The notes: a model not told the origin generated them from the sequence alone. 64,000 nucleotides of DNA from Cordia subcordata (GCA_028554755.1 JAPTOF010000028.1:2710501-2774500), one strand, 5' to 3'; counted from the stretch's first letter, positions 45,901 through 57,847 are shown. Program-made: numbers and translations.

Positions 45901-46642
45901 TTCACAACGCTTTGCCTTAGAACATGTAGGATTGCACCTATTAGATACCAATCCACTTTAGTTTCCCTAGAATGATGGTGCATAAACTAGGACTAGTCTA
46001 GATTGAGTCCCCTTTAGCTTTAAATCCAGCTAATGGGAGTTTGGATAGGATTAGTCGACCCTAAGAACCCTAGGTCTTAGCTTTAAATCTATCTAATGGT
46101 TTAGGAACTAGGGTAGGATCATTCTAGGACACTTAAGTAACTCCCTATTCCCTCCTATGGCCTTAGGTACGTAAGGACCATGCTGTAGCTCTATGTGTTC
46201 ATGCTTAGGGACAGACCCACACCGAGTCCTAGGGTGTAATTAGGACACTAGTTAGTTGCTTAGTATTAGAAGCCATATTTAGAAAGCCAATCCCTGAATC
46301 CCATAGCAAAGAGGCATAAAGTCACCTATTCATAAGTGTAGGTCACCCTATCAACTTTTCCTTCTTTTAATCCCCTAGGCTAGCTTAGTTTTTACCTCTT
46401 TCCCTTATTGCATTTATAGTATAGTCCTTTCACTTTTTCCCTTAGCTCCTAAAAATCCAAAAGTACAAAAACATGTTAGCTTAGGTTTCTTTTGTTTTTA
46501 GGTTTCTTCTCAAGCACATTAGCATGGAATTTCCTTCACAATTCATGCCTTCTTATGGTTTGACACCTACACTTGTACATACTAATCTGCATGATTTGTA
46601 TGCTTGTAGGTCTTTTAGGACTTGCATTGAAAAGACACACCA
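42921..46642 (+). repeat. 3' LTR of element C, interrupted by a copia LTR
   Basis: Starts TGATGTGTTGTG and ends ACACCA at 46642. Without the nested copia LTR and its duplicated 5 bp it is about 1.84 kb, the same size class as LTRs A and H. GC-rich GGTCGAC elements lie at about 43271-43335 and a TATA-like CTCTATTTAAG near 43346. Confidence 0.8.
43717..45591 (+). mobile_element. Solo copia LTR inside Athila LTR
   Basis: 1875 bp from TGTTAGGATTAGTATGCCC to GATTCTACA, related along much of its length to the 3' LTR of copia B. It is flanked by ATATA on both sides (43712-43716 and 45592-45596), the 5-bp duplication expected for retrotransposon insertion, though the target is an AT repeat. No internal region remains, so the two LTRs of the original element have recombined. 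The open frames inside it are not genes. Confidence 0.82.
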
Positions 46643-47963
46643 CTTACTACTGATTTCAAATGAACTACATCAATTTCATCACATCATTGCTAGGGGATTG
46701 GCTACTAGAGGGAGCAGAGGGTACCTGGGGCTTAGGAGCACTAGTGTGACTAAGTTGATTGACAATGTAAAAACCTAGAGGGTTAGCAGGATGGGGTCAC
46801 TGCTGAAGTAGGACCTGTGGCTAGGAATATGAAGACCCATGTTGACCCTGTCTCTAAGAGAATTTTGGGTTGTCTCCCTAACTCGGATTGTAGGTGTTCG
46901 AGTACATATTGTACTCACAAGAATAACCTTGAGTAGCACACAGTTACATGCACACTTGCTCATGCATGAACTCGAGAAACTAGGGTGCTAAGGGACAAGC
47001 TACAATCTCGTGAGTGAACTTGGAACATAAAGCACATACTTCTACTATCGAAGGGGCAGAGGATGAACCTACAGAACGAATCCTATGACTGTGAGAGGAA
47101 ATATACAAAGAAATGAATTGATCTGCCTTATTTATAAAGGACTCTAACGTAGCTGGCAATTCTAAAGAAACTTCAAACTCCTGAATACCTCTTCCATTTA
47201 CTCCTCAACTAAACCTATCCATAGCTAAATTTTGGAAAGAGTTCTCGACCAACAAGGCCATTTTCTCCTACGCCTCGCTTGCCTTCAAATTTAGAATCCT
47301 CCATCAGAGGCGGCATTAACCATCGTCCTATTTTGTGGATTCAAACCTCGAAAAAAATATTGGAGTGGGTCATGATTACCCTAACTATGGTAAGAAGATT
47401 GTCTAAGAAGGTCATTGAACCCTCTCAAGCCTCATGAAAGGACTTTAGATAATGCTAGGAGAAAGTCATAATGGAAGTCCTAAGGTCCGTCGTCTTAGCC
47501 ATGGGAAAGAACTTTTGGTAGAACTTAGATTGAAGCTCAACCCATGATGTGATATAACCACTAGGTAAAGAATGAAACCAAAACTTAGCCTTATCCTTAA
47601 GGGTGAACAGGAATAACCGAAGACAAATGACCTCTTGAGACATATTAGGGACATCAAGGGTGGAACTATCTCAACAAAATCAGTAAGGTGGTCTAAATGA
47701 CTCTCATTGCTCCTCCCATAGAAGGAAGGAAGCATAGCCAACATGTTAGACTTGATCTCAAAATTCACTTCCCTGAATCCCAGAATATTTGTGGCCAAGT
47801 AAGGCTCAAAGGCATTGGGAAGGAATAATTCCCTAAGTGTTGGCTCATTGTTTTTGGGTGGGTTCGTTCTAAGGGGCTCCTCTCTAAAATGATCTTGGGC
47901 TTGATGCCCATGATGATTGTGTAGTGAAATGGTAGGGATAAGAGGATTATTTGGATCGGCCAT
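46643..47963 (-). pseudogene. Element I gag
   Basis: Begins MADPNNPLIPTISLHNHHGH, the same start as H gag, followed by the capsid region: TLRELFLPNAFEP, MLAMLPSFYGRSNESHLDH, then in another frame LKDKAKFWFHSLPSG and QKFFPMAKTTDLRTS. Frameshifts occur near 47690 and 47460. The part near 46700 matches the Ser/Pro-rich end of H gag. Gag would form the particle shell. Confidence 0.85.
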
Positions 47964-48352
47964 ATCCTCAAGAAGATCTCCTAAATGTTTAAACTATCAT
48001 GCAATCCTATCGGGTTCGGGATTAAATGGAATTAGGGTATTCCTATGGGATCACATACCAAGTATACAATACTATCCTATCTTTGGCCACTTCAAGCCCC
48101 GAAACTTCAATAATAACCTAAATCTATAGCAATAAAGGCATAAAAACCTATAAGGTCTACAAGAAACAAAAAGCAAAAGTAAAATAAGAAAGCCAGCGAA
48201 CAAGTTATGCTAAGCACATAAAGTAAACACAAAAATGATCAAAGAATATAAACGCAAAGAAAGGTAAACAACTACTGAACCAAGCTAACAAAATAAAGCA
48301 AAACAAACAAAAGAGCAACTGCTAAAACACATAAGCAAAGAACACAAACCAC

Positions 48353-48370
48353 TATGCCTCAACGGCTCCA
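48353..48370 (-). promoter_or_regulatory. Decayed primer-binding site of element I
   Basis: Minus-strand TGGAGCCGTTGAGGC lies 6 bases after the LTR end, where H has TGGCGCCGTTGCC. It is still recognisable as an Asp-tRNA site with several changes. Confidence 0.6.
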
Positions 48371-48376
48371 AGAACT

Positions 48377-49681
48377 TGATGTGCCTCTAAGGTGCAAGCC
48401 CTAAAAGACCCGCAAGCATACAAATTATGCAATATAGTGTTTATATGTGCGGGTGTTGAACTACAAGAAGGTTAATGTGTGGAAGGAATCCTGTACATGT
48501 TTGCTCTAGAAGATGTCTAAAAAGAAATCTAGACTAAGCATATTTTTGTACTTTTTGGATTATAGAGAGCTAAATGAAGGAAAAAGAAACTGCACTATGA
48601 GAATAGGAATGGGAAAATGGGAATCAAGCTAATGTTGAAGGGATTTAACCAATGAAAAGGTGTTAGGCTGACTTGCACTTGCTATGGGTGATTCCTCAAC
48701 TTGTGTGCTATGGGATAAAGGAAATTGGCTTATCTATGTGATGCTCTAATACTAGGTCGCAAGCTAGTATCCTAATTACTCCATAGGAGTCAATGTGGGT
48801 CTATCCCTAAGTATAGACACATAGAGCTACTGCATGGTCCTTATGTACCTAAGGCCAAATAAGGGACTAGAAAGCTACCTAGGCGTCCTAGAAGAATCTT
48901 GCCCTGGCTTTTAGATCATTAGCTAGATTTAAAGCTAAGATCTAGGGTTACAAAGACTGACCAAACCCCATCCGGGCTCTTATTAACTGGATTTAAAGCT
49001 GAAGGATCTCGAGCTAGACTAGTCTTAACTTGTACACCGTCGTTCTAGGGGCATTTTAGCGAGTTGATGTCTAATAAGTACAATCCTACATGGTCTAGGC
49101 CAAGGTGTTGTGAATATGTCGACCTATTCACTAAAAAACATTACCAATTTTTATTTACACCACTATAAATAAGTAGGTACCAACATATAAGCAAGATTAG
49201 AGTTATATTCACTATACTCACTTAACCCACTCCATGCAATCCATAAATAAACACATTGACATGCATATTAGATTGATTAGAGGTGTTCTGTAGCAAATAA
49301 ACTCCAATTTATATATAGACTACTCATCTAGGTAACTAATCAAACATATGGACACGTAATGAGAAAAAGCCATTCATATCAAGAATAAAGTATGTATATA
49401 TAAGCCATGAAAAATCCAATAACATAGAGTATAAAATTAACCTATTACACAAGCTTAATCATCCTAATCTAATCTATTCAAACATGAATGAAAATAGGAT
49501 AAAAGAGTAGTGAAGAAACTCCCCTTCCATCCTAGGTTGTTCTTGTACAAACTTGAGCAAATCCCTCAACAAATATTGTTAAAATCCTCCATAAGACCTT
49601 AGATCTAAGTATGTGTGTGTTAGTGTGTGTGTTTGAGGTGGGTGAAGTGGGATTTTATACGTGTGAAATTGGTGTGTGAAG
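48377..49681 (-). repeat. 5' LTR of element I, truncated
   Basis: The LTR end (ACATCA) is at 48377. It extends to 49681, where LTR J begins, so its U3 part with palindromes is missing. It contains the GATTTAAAGC blocks common to LTRs A, C and H. Confidence 0.7.
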
Positions 49682-51240
49682 TGATGCATCTCTTTAGTGC
49701 AAGCTCTAAAGACCCGCAAGCGTACAGATCGGTGTAGCAAAGTGTATGCAAGTGCGGGGTCGATTCCACAGGGAGGCTATGTTGGAAGATAGATTCTTCG
49801 TGTGTGTTCTAGAATGTGCCTAAGAAGAAACCTAAACAATCTATTTTTTTTTGGGATTTTGGATTTTTGATGGTCAAGAGCTCTAACTAAAACGAATTAA
49901 ATTAAACTATGAGAATGGAAAGTGGGAAATAAGTTAATCTAGAAGGACTAACAAATGGAAAGGGGTTAGGATGACTTCAACTTATGAACGTGTGATGCTA
50001 TACTTAAATGCTATGAGATTAAAGAATGATGGCTTGCTTTCAAAATTGCTCTTAACTAGGTTGCTAAATTAGTGTCTTAATTTCCCCCTCAGACTTGGTG
50101 CGGGTTCGTCCCTAGGCGGTGCCTCCTAGAGTTACAGTGTCGTCCTTATGACCTAGGGCCTTAAGAGTGACCAATTAGCTTCCTAGATGACTTAGAATGA
50201 GCCTACTCTACTACCTAAATCATTGGCTGGATTTAAAGCCAATACCTAGTGTTGCTAAGGTCGACTAAACCTATCCTGAAACCTATTGGTTGGATTTAAA
50301 GCCAAAGGAGACTCGGCCTAGGCGAGCCCTAAATTGCTTACCGTCATTCTAAGGTCACTATAGCGAGATTTGACTTGATAGCACATTCCTACATGTTCTT
50401 GGCCAAGGTGTTCGTGAATGAATGAATCTAGTCAACTACCAAACATCGTCAAGCTCGGATTACACCATCAGAAGCAATTAACAACTAACATGTATTCATT
50501 GTTGAAGTCATATTCACTACTAGGCATGCAAATATACACATAGACATGATATAAGCATTAGCCACTTCATAGCATCCACATATAAACATATAGACATGAT
50601 TATAGCGTGGATTAGATGTGTTTAGTAATAAATAAACTTTAATTTATACACATGTTACTCATTTAGTCATTTAATCAAATACTTAGACATGAATGAGATA
50701 ATAACCATTTGAACAAGAAAATCAAACATGTATATATATTCAGCCATGTAATCCCATATCATAAGAGTATATAGCTAACCCATTACATAAATTAAATCAC
50801 CCTACACAAGTCCACTCAATCATAATAAGAAATAGAATGAAAGAAAATTTATGAAGCTTCCCTTTCATCCTAGCTAATCTTGTACAAAGCTCTTAAGCAA
50901 ACTTGAATCCAAATATTTGAAACCCTCTAAATCTTCTTGCTTCAAGGTGATGAGAAGCATGAGAGAGTGTGTGTGCTGTGGGTGAAAACTAGGGTTAAGT
51001 GTGTGTGTGTGTGTGATGGGTGTGTAAAGATCCTCTCTACAATTCTCAAAAAGATCCCCCCTTTTAGTCTAAAAATCGGGCTTTTATATTGGTTTTTTCA
51101 CGAACTGCTGGTCGACCTAGCAGGTCGTGTAAAGATCCACTCTACAATTCTCAAAAAGATCCCCCCTTTTACTTTGAAAATCGGGCTTTTATATTGACTT
51201 TTCACGAACTGCTGGTCGACCAGCTTCTCCTTTTAGCTCG
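49682..51240 (-). repeat. LTR J, minus strand, 5'-truncated
   Basis: Minus-strand LTR ending GCATCA at 49682, with the U5 block (GACCCGCAAGCGTACAGATC on the plus strand). It lacks the first part of U3; the break near 51240 meets plus-strand sequence of element F. It carries a 105-bp tandem duplication (51022-51223) and a GT run at about 50998-51015. Confidence 0.7.
51022..51223. repeat. 105-bp tandem duplication in LTR J
   Basis: Two adjacent copies start GTGTAAAGATCC (51022 and 51127) and end near CTGGTCGACC. They differ at only a few positions. Each copy spans the TATA-like box and one GTCGAC element, so the LTR core promoter is doubled. Confidence 0.8.
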
Positions 51241-52538
51241 ACCGGCTCTGGATGGGTGTTTTATTTCACTTTCTTTCCTTTTTATCTTCTTCCTTTTTCT
51301 TTCGTCCACATCAAAGTGTTGAATCCCGATCCTTTGTCCCATAAGATACACCATTGCTTATTATTGCACATGCCAATGCAAGCATGCATAGGCAATACTA
51401 CTAATCTTGTTTTTCTTTGTGAGTGTTTATGAATTGTGAGTCACAGGATTAGTGGTATGGTGATTTATCATTGGCATGGAAAGCTTTGAAGAAAATACAA
51501 GGTTGTATCTATCCTTTCTCCACTTGTTCCCCATGTTTTACCTCATTCCTACCACCCTTACTTGCTTTGTAATGCCAAATTGCTTGTTTATGTGTTTTGA
51601 TCTATTTGCTTGAGGATAAGAAAAGTTTAGGTTTGGGGGTACGGGAGTTTTATTTTCTAGTTTTATATTTGGCTTAGGGTAGATTGCATTATGTGCTTAA
51701 AAATGGTGAAAATTTTTCAATTTTGATGCATGTAGAGTCATTTATTTCTTTCATTGACCATTGTGATTGACTCTGTTGATTGGTGAATATGAGATGCATT
51801 GTGGGGAAATGAACAGAGTGGTTTGAAAATTAGGTCTTGGAGGGGATGCCCTTCTAAGTTGTGGGGAGTGAGGACCTTTCAGAACAACTCATGTAGCCAC
51901 CCCATAGTTTGGCAGGAAAAAGTGTTGAAAAAGGGTTGTTGATATGAGTGCTCTTCCTTGATTGGTTCCTCTTAACGTGCTAAAGCCTTTCTTTTTCTTT
52001 TTTTTTTGTGAATACAATACAAAGCATGAAAAATTAAAAAAAAAATTCAAAAAGGCAAAAGGGTGCAAAAATATAAAAAAAAATGTGAAAAAGAGAAAAA
52101 GCCAAAGGCACCAAAAAGTTTTATGAATAAGTGCATAAGTGACACAATGTCAACTTAGCATAAGTTGTGCTCTATGTAAATATGTGAATAAGGCTTGTTT
52201 TAAGCCATTATGTTTGTATATTCTCTCATCTTGTCTTTGAGGCTTGGTGCATGTTGGGAAGGCCATGTTAGTTGAGAGCACGAAATATCAACATCTCGTA
52301 CGTGAGTTAGAATCCTAGGCTTGTGGTGGCTGGGCTACTTGAGAAATTCCCATAAGAAACAAGACCCCTTATGAGTAGAGGGAAGATCCAAAGAGGCTTA
52401 GGAATCTTTCCAAATAGGAATGCCCCCTTCATGCTTCTTAGACTAACTTTGATAGGAAGTCAATCCCTTAGGTGGCTCTAGAAATAAACTTAAGATTGGA
52501 CTTGCTTGGGGACAAGTAAGGAAAAGGTTTGGGGTTAT
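51241..52538 (+). other. Element F 3' non-coding region
   Basis: Plus-strand Athila 3' region with no pol before it. It matches A 2100-3448 block by block: GTGTTGAATCCCGATCC, hairpin modules near 51606 and 52501, A-rich run near 52030-52100, and a purine tract (GGAAAAGGTTTGGGG) before the LTR. Confidence 0.75.
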
Positions 52539-53312
52539 TGATGTGTTATATTTTTGTGTGTGTTTACATTTTTATTTACCTATATTTAAGAGGTATTCAG
52601 TGCTCTAAAAGATGCATTAGTGTAATGCTTTCGATAAGAATAGGCTTAAAACAAATGTACATATTGAGTTTAAGAGACAAATTGCTACACTAATTGCTCG
52701 TTTTCAATGATTTAAGTGAACTTTGGGTTGAGATCGAGATTGAACGATGATAGGTGATGAAGATGGGGAGATGTACGGGTCAAAACGAGAAGATCGGAGG
52801 CCGGAAAGACAAAGAATGGAGGAAGGAAGTTAGCTGGACGACCTAAGAGAAGGAGCCGATCGACCGACTAGGTCGATCGCCCACTCTAGAGAGGTGTTGA
52901 AAATAGCCGGTCGACCGGCTCTGGAGGGGTGGTCGTCCGGCTATTTTCAGCACCTCTTTGGAGTGGCCGGTCGACTTAGTCGGTCGACCAGCTCTTTCTC
53001 TTAGGTCGTCCGGCTAACTTCCTTCCTCCATTCTTTGTCTTTCCGGCCTCCGATCTTCTCGTTTTGACCCGTACATCTCCCATCTTCATCACCTATCATC
53101 ATTCAATCTTGATCTCAACCCAAAGTTCACCTAAATCATTGAAAATGAGCAATTAATGTAGCAATTTGTCTCTCAAACTCAATATGTACATTTGTTTACG
53201 CTTAAGCCTATTCTTATCGAAAGCACAACACCAATGCATCTTTTAGAGCACTGAATACCTCTTAAATATAGGTAAATAACAATGTAAATACACACAAAAA
53301 CACAACACATCA
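52539..53312. repeat. 774-bp palindrome of two convergent LTR pieces
   Basis: The first 385 or so bases of LTR F (from TGATGTG at 52539) are followed by nearly the same bases in reverse (ending CACATCA at 53312). The axis is near 52923, in GGCTCTGGAGGGGT between paired CGACC and GGTCG. Arms match closely with a few substitutions and about 4 bases of length difference. Each arm is U3 up to the palindrome cluster and lacks TATA, R and U5. Confidence 0.85.
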
Positions 53313-53876
53313 TGAAGTAAGTTTGAAAATAGGTCCATCTTTCCTTCAATAAGTGTTGAAAAAGGGCTTAAATAGAGCTGTAAATACGCAAAGTCGAAGG
53401 GACTAGGCGGGGGGCCTAACTTTGGACTAGGTTGACCGGCCAAAATTAGCTTTCTTTCTGACCTAGCCGGTCTACTTGGCCCGTTGACGAGCCTAGTAAA
53501 GAAGTCGACCGGCCGGGTCAGAGCCTTGTCCAATCCTGCGTTATTTATCCCGTTTAACCTCGATTACACTTTTCTTCGCCTGGTAACCTCCAAGAGTATC
53601 TTTTTAAGCTTCCTTCATGTCTCAAACACCTCTAGCTTGTCTCCACTACAAAATCATCAACAATTCAAGCTCTGAGCTTTACCCTAAAGTTCACCTGACA
53701 TGAGAAACAAGTGCTATTAGTGTGGCATCTATGTTCTAAACTCTACTGAGGACAATTATAGCCTATTATGCACAAGTATGGTATAAATACAACATTAACA
53801 CACCTAATAGAGCATAAGAACACCTCAAACAAGTATAGAAATACAAAGTAAACACACACATAAACACAACACATCA
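53313..53876 (-). repeat. LTR G, minus strand, partial
   Basis: Starts TGATGTGTTGTG at 53876 reading leftward. It has its own U3 (AATGTTGTATTTATACC), the GTCGAC cluster at about 53405-53520 and a TATA-like CTCTATTTAAGCCC, and breaks off in R at the edge of the palindrome. Sequence divergence marks another Athila subfamily. Confidence 0.72.
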
Positions 53877-55119
53877 AACCACTTTCATCTAGGGTTGGAA
53901 AACACTTCAACCTAATCTTCCACTTTCTCTCTGATTGCAATTATCTTGCTTTTGATTCCTATTTTGCTGCTAGATCAAAGTAAGAGAAGCAAAGAGATAA
54001 GGAATGGAGCAGGCATTTCACGGGTTGCCTGATGGGATGGATTGTAATATTTGAACATTAACTATGTCTAGATCATCTTCAATGCTCTGCAGGAAAGAAC
54101 TGAAAAGTTACCAATTAATAAGTAATTTTTGTGAACCTTTCATATCTTTTTTGCAAAATAAGTTCCAAAAAGATATATTGTCTGACACTCCTAAAACGAA
54201 AACATATTATTTTTACAAGACAAAAATCTAGTGACTAGAAGTGATAACCAACTATCTTAAATGCTTATTTCAAATAGGTAGCAATGACAACATTAAAGCA
54301 ATATCCAGTTTTGTTCATTCACTTCATGGCATACAAAAAATTTTTGACATATTTAACTTATTGCCTTTATAATCTAGTTTTAAGAAGTCAAATACAAGAA
54401 GCACAACTTGGACAATTGGAATACATACTACCAAACTATTATTTAAGCATCTGACATTAGAAATCTGTTTCCATATGTGCTGAACAATCAGCTCTAAACG
54501 ATGCTTCTGAACCGATTGGATATGTCATTATAATTCAATATAATGTAATAAGAGGAGAAGAGTTCTCTCTTTCTTTCCTCAAAGTTACAACTTGCAATCT
54601 ATAGTTTAGTGGTTGGTTCGATTGGAAGTAGACATAAAAAATGTATAGCAGCAAAGAAAGAAAGATCTGAAGAGTTCACAAATGAAATCAAAATTTAGAT
54701 CCTACATATTGACCACCTCATGGCCATTAGAGTAGTCATAAGTAAATTCTTATTTTGCGGCATCAATAGTGTCATAGAGATGAGAGACGCTAAGTGACAA
54801 TACTTCAATAATGGATGAGCCTTGGCATACTTATACAGAAGATCAATAAAATGTTAACATGGGTGCCAGTTTGCTGTCCAAGTTACGACTTTCTGAATAT
54901 AGAAGCAAATACCTACCTTTTCTCATCCAGCAGGATCTAATGCTACGTCTCAAATTTGTACAAACATATAACTACTTTGATGAATAAATTGAAGGCCAAC
55001 AAATAATCATATTCAGCTCATGGTACACATGCTTAATACTGAGCTAGATTAGAAAAAGTAAAAACTCTTAACAAAACCATTGGAACTAATTAAATCATAT
55101 TAAAAGATCAACAATTAAC
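53877..55119. other. Unassigned stretch with a possible terminal exon
   Basis: Unique-looking, intron-like sequence. On the minus strand 54086-54018 follows CTGCAG and reads SIEDDLDIVNVQILQSIPSG to a TGA after 22 codons, like a last exon. I do not recognise it and cannot link it to the ABCC exon to its right. Confidence 0.35.
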
Positions 55120-55451
55120 CTCATATGGAGGGACACCCTATTGTCCATCTACATTGAGAGCTGAAATACTTGTGACCAATCTAAGAAAAGGTTCAGTAAT
55201 GCAACAAACTGCCAAAAATCCCAGCATGTAGTTATACAAATTTGACCTTAAACGGAATCTTTGGATGGTGAAATCTTTCTTTAACAGCCATATTCGATAG
55301 AAACACAGACCAAGAACCACCAGTTGTGGATCCAGATAACCAGAGAATCAGTTGCACAGGGTGTGTAGGCTTTAAAGGCATTATCAATTAGCTTTGACCA
55401 TTCCCCATCCTTCACTAGCTCACAATATCATTGAAGTGGATTGAACGCCAT
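55120..55451 (-). pseudogene. ABCC1/2-like (MRP) transporter, broken first exon
   Basis: Minus-strand reading starts MAFNPLQ, then YCELVKDGEWSKLIDNAF, KAYTPCATDSLV, GLCFYRIWLL, RFRLRSNLYNYMLGFLAV, TEPFLRLVTSISALNVDGQ, and ends PPYE before GTTAATTG. This is the N-terminal membrane domain (TMD0) of plant ABCC1/ABCC2 vacuolar glutathione-conjugate pumps, as I know the family. It is disabled: TGA where Trp is expected near codon 8, a frameshift near LVIW/VVLGLC, and TAG after DGQ. The donor site is in the place where family members splice. No second exon was found to its left. Confidence 0.72.
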
Positions 55452-55695
55452 CTTAAAAGATCACATTTTTATTAACTTTTCTATGCTAGAACATTACTAT
55501 TGTCTCATTTGCTCTGTTTCAACAAACAAAATAGAAGTCACTATGAAACTAAATATTTTTCCCAGCGTAAACAAAACCAAAAAACCACTATTATTTCAAC
55601 ATACATCAACAGAAAGGAAAATCATTACTGAGCCACATTACTTAAGGATAGACTTACAAAACATTCACGAACACATGGATATAAGTGTAAATGAG
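55452..55695. other. Short spacer upstream of the ABCC exon
   Basis: About 240 bp between the ABCC start codon and the LTR of element H. No feature recognised; it may be the old leader or promoter of the transporter copy. Confidence 0.4.
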
Positions 55696-57572
55696 TGATG
55701 AATTGTGCTTTTGTGTGTGTTTGCATTATAATTTACCTATGTTTAAGAGGTATTAAGTGCTAAAAAAGATGCATTGGTGTAGTACTTTTGATAAGAATAG
55801 GCTTAAGCATAAACAAATATACATATTGAGTTTAAAAGACAAATTGCTACACTAATTACTTGTTTTCAATGATTTAGGTGAACTTTGGGTTAAGAGTGAA
55901 ATTGGGCGATGATAGGTGATAAAGATGGGAGATGTAAGAGTTAAAAGAAGAAGATCAGAGGCCGAAAAGACAAAGAATGAAGGAAAGAAGTTAGCTGGAC
56001 GACCAAGAAGAAAGAGTCGGTCGACCGACCACTCCAGAGAGGTGCCAAAAATAGCCAGATGACCACCCTTCCAAAGCCGGTCGACCGGCCAGTCCAGAGA
56101 GCATCACCAAAAAGCATGTCAAGCTAAGAGAAGAAGCCAATCGACCGGTAGAGCATAAAGAGCTAATATAAAAGCCTGATTTTCAGACTTAAAGTAGAGA
56201 GCTTTTGATAATTTTTTAGGGAGGATCTTTACACACCTATCACACACGCACACACACTTAACCCTAGTCTTCACCCACAACACACACATTCTCTCATACA
56301 TTTCATCACCTTAGAGCAAGAGAATCTAGAGGGTTTCAACATTTGGATTCAAGTTGCTCAGGAGCTTTGTACAAGATTAGCTAGGATGAAAGGGAAGCTT
56401 CATAAACTTTCTTTCATTCTATCTATAAATATGATTGAGTAGACTTGTATAGGGTGATTTAGCTTATGTAGCGGGTTAGCTATGTACTCTTATGATATGG
56501 GATTAAATGGCTGAATATATATATGTTTTATTTTTTTGTTCAAATGGTTATTTTCTCATTCATGTCTAAGTATTTGATTAAATGCCTAAACGAGAAGCAT
56601 GTGTATAAATTGAAGTCTATTTATTACTAAACACATCTAATCCATGCTATAATCATGTCTATGTGTTTATATGTGGATGCTATGAAGTGGGTAATGCTTA
56701 TATTCATGTCTATATGTATATTTGCATGCTTAGTAGATAATATGACTTCAATAATGCACACGTCAGTTGTTAATTGCTTCTAATGGTGTAATCCGAGCAT
56801 GACGATGTTTGGTAGTTGAATAGGTCCCTTTATTCGCGGACACCCTGGCTTAGAACATGTATGAATGTGTTAATAGGTTAAATCCCGCTATGGTGATCTT
56901 AGAATGACGAAGCATAATTTAGAGCTAGCTTAAGCCGAGTCTCCTTTGGCTTTAAATCCAGCCAATAGGTTTCAGGATTGGATTCGTCGACCTTAGCGAC
57001 ACTAGGTCTTGGCTTTAAATCTAGCCAATGATTTAGGTACTAGGGTAGGTTCATTCTAAGTCACCTAGCAAGCTAGTTAGTCACTCTTAAGGCCCTAGGT
57101 CATAAGGACCATGCCGTAGCTCTAGGAGGCGCCACCTAGGGACGGACTTGCACCGAGTCCTAGGAGGAAATTAAGACACCATTTTAGCAATCCAGTTAAG
57201 AGCAATCACTAAAGTAAGCCATCATTCTTTAATCCCATAGCAATTGAGTATATAATCACCCATTCATAAGTTGAAGTCACCTTAACACCTTTCCATTTGT
57301 TAGTTCCTGTAGATTAGCTTGTCCTCTACTTTTCCCAATTCCATAGTTTAGTTTAATTCATTTTAGTTAGAGCTCCCGACCATTCAAAAATCCAAAATCC
57401 CAAAAATAGATAGTTTAGATTTCTTATTTTTAGCCACATTCTAGAACACACACGTAGAATCCATCTCACAACATAGCCTCCCTGTGGTTCGACACCCATT
57501 CTCACATACACTACACTGCATCGATCCGTGTGATTGCGAGTCTTTAGAGCTTGCACTCAAAGATGTACACCA
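55696..57572 (+). repeat. 5' LTR of element H
   Basis: 1877 bp, TGATGAATTGTG to TACACCA. Fixed on the right by the spacer AGTTCT and the PBS. GTCGAC palindromes occur at about 56013-56150, and a TATA-like CTAATATAAAAGCC near 56163. The U5 block has CGATCCGTGTGATTGCGAGT, a changed form of the block in LTR A. Confidence 0.88.
56010..56178 (+). promoter_or_regulatory. LTR H promoter: palindromes and TATA-like box
   Basis: GTCGGTCGACCGACC, GCCGGTCGACCGGCC and AATCGACCGGT lie within 140 bp, ending just before AATATAAAAGCC. Function is inferred from position only. Confidence 0.5.
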
Positions 57573-57578
57573 AGTTCT

Positions 57579-57596
57579 TGGCGCCGTTGCCAGGGA
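57579..57596 (+). promoter_or_regulatory. Primer-binding site, tRNA-Asp type
   Basis: TGGCGCCGTTGCCAGGGA lies 6 bases after the LTR end. It is complementary to the 3' end of plant tRNA-Asp (expected TGGCGCCGTTGCCGGGGA) with one mismatch. This is the usual Athila primer. Confidence 0.85.
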
Positions 57597-57847
57597 GGCA
57601 TGGTTGATTTGCATTCTTTGCTTGTGTGTTTTGGTAGTTGCTTTATTTGTTTTTCTTGCTTTTCCTTTATAGTTTGTTTTATTTTTGCTTATCTTGTTAT
57701 TGTTCATATTATCTTGCTTTAGTTTTTGTCTATCTATTTCAGCTTTTATCTTTGTTCTTAGTAGACTTTCTAGGATTGTGGTTTATTTGCTGTAGTTTTA
57801 GGAAGATTGAAGTTTTTGGGGGTTGAAGTGGTCGGAGTTAGGATAGT

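Larger units (their letters stand above)
36617..46642 (+). mobile_element. Athila-type element C with nested copia LTR
   Basis: Internal gag-pro-RT-RNase H-integrase, 3' non-coding region and a 3' LTR that holds a solo copia LTR. The PBS and the start of gag are deleted: AGTTCTT runs straight into gag sequence that matches element H from about 58413. The 5' LTR (35028-36616) is of another subfamily than the 3' LTR (42921-46642), so C is recombinant. The right LTR abuts gag of the minus-strand element I. Confidence 0.8.
46643..49681 (-). mobile_element. Athila element I, 5' end, minus strand
   Basis: Minus-strand order is truncated 5' LTR, decayed PBS, leader, then gag, cut at 46643 by the 3' LTR of element C. 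Protease and pol are not found on the other side of the D/C block, so they were probably lost rather than displaced. Confidence 0.75.

Noticed and set aside
57353..57826. Cluster of short ORFs around the PBS of element H
   Set aside because: They cross the LTR end and PBS, which are non-coding, in several phases with no conserved reading.
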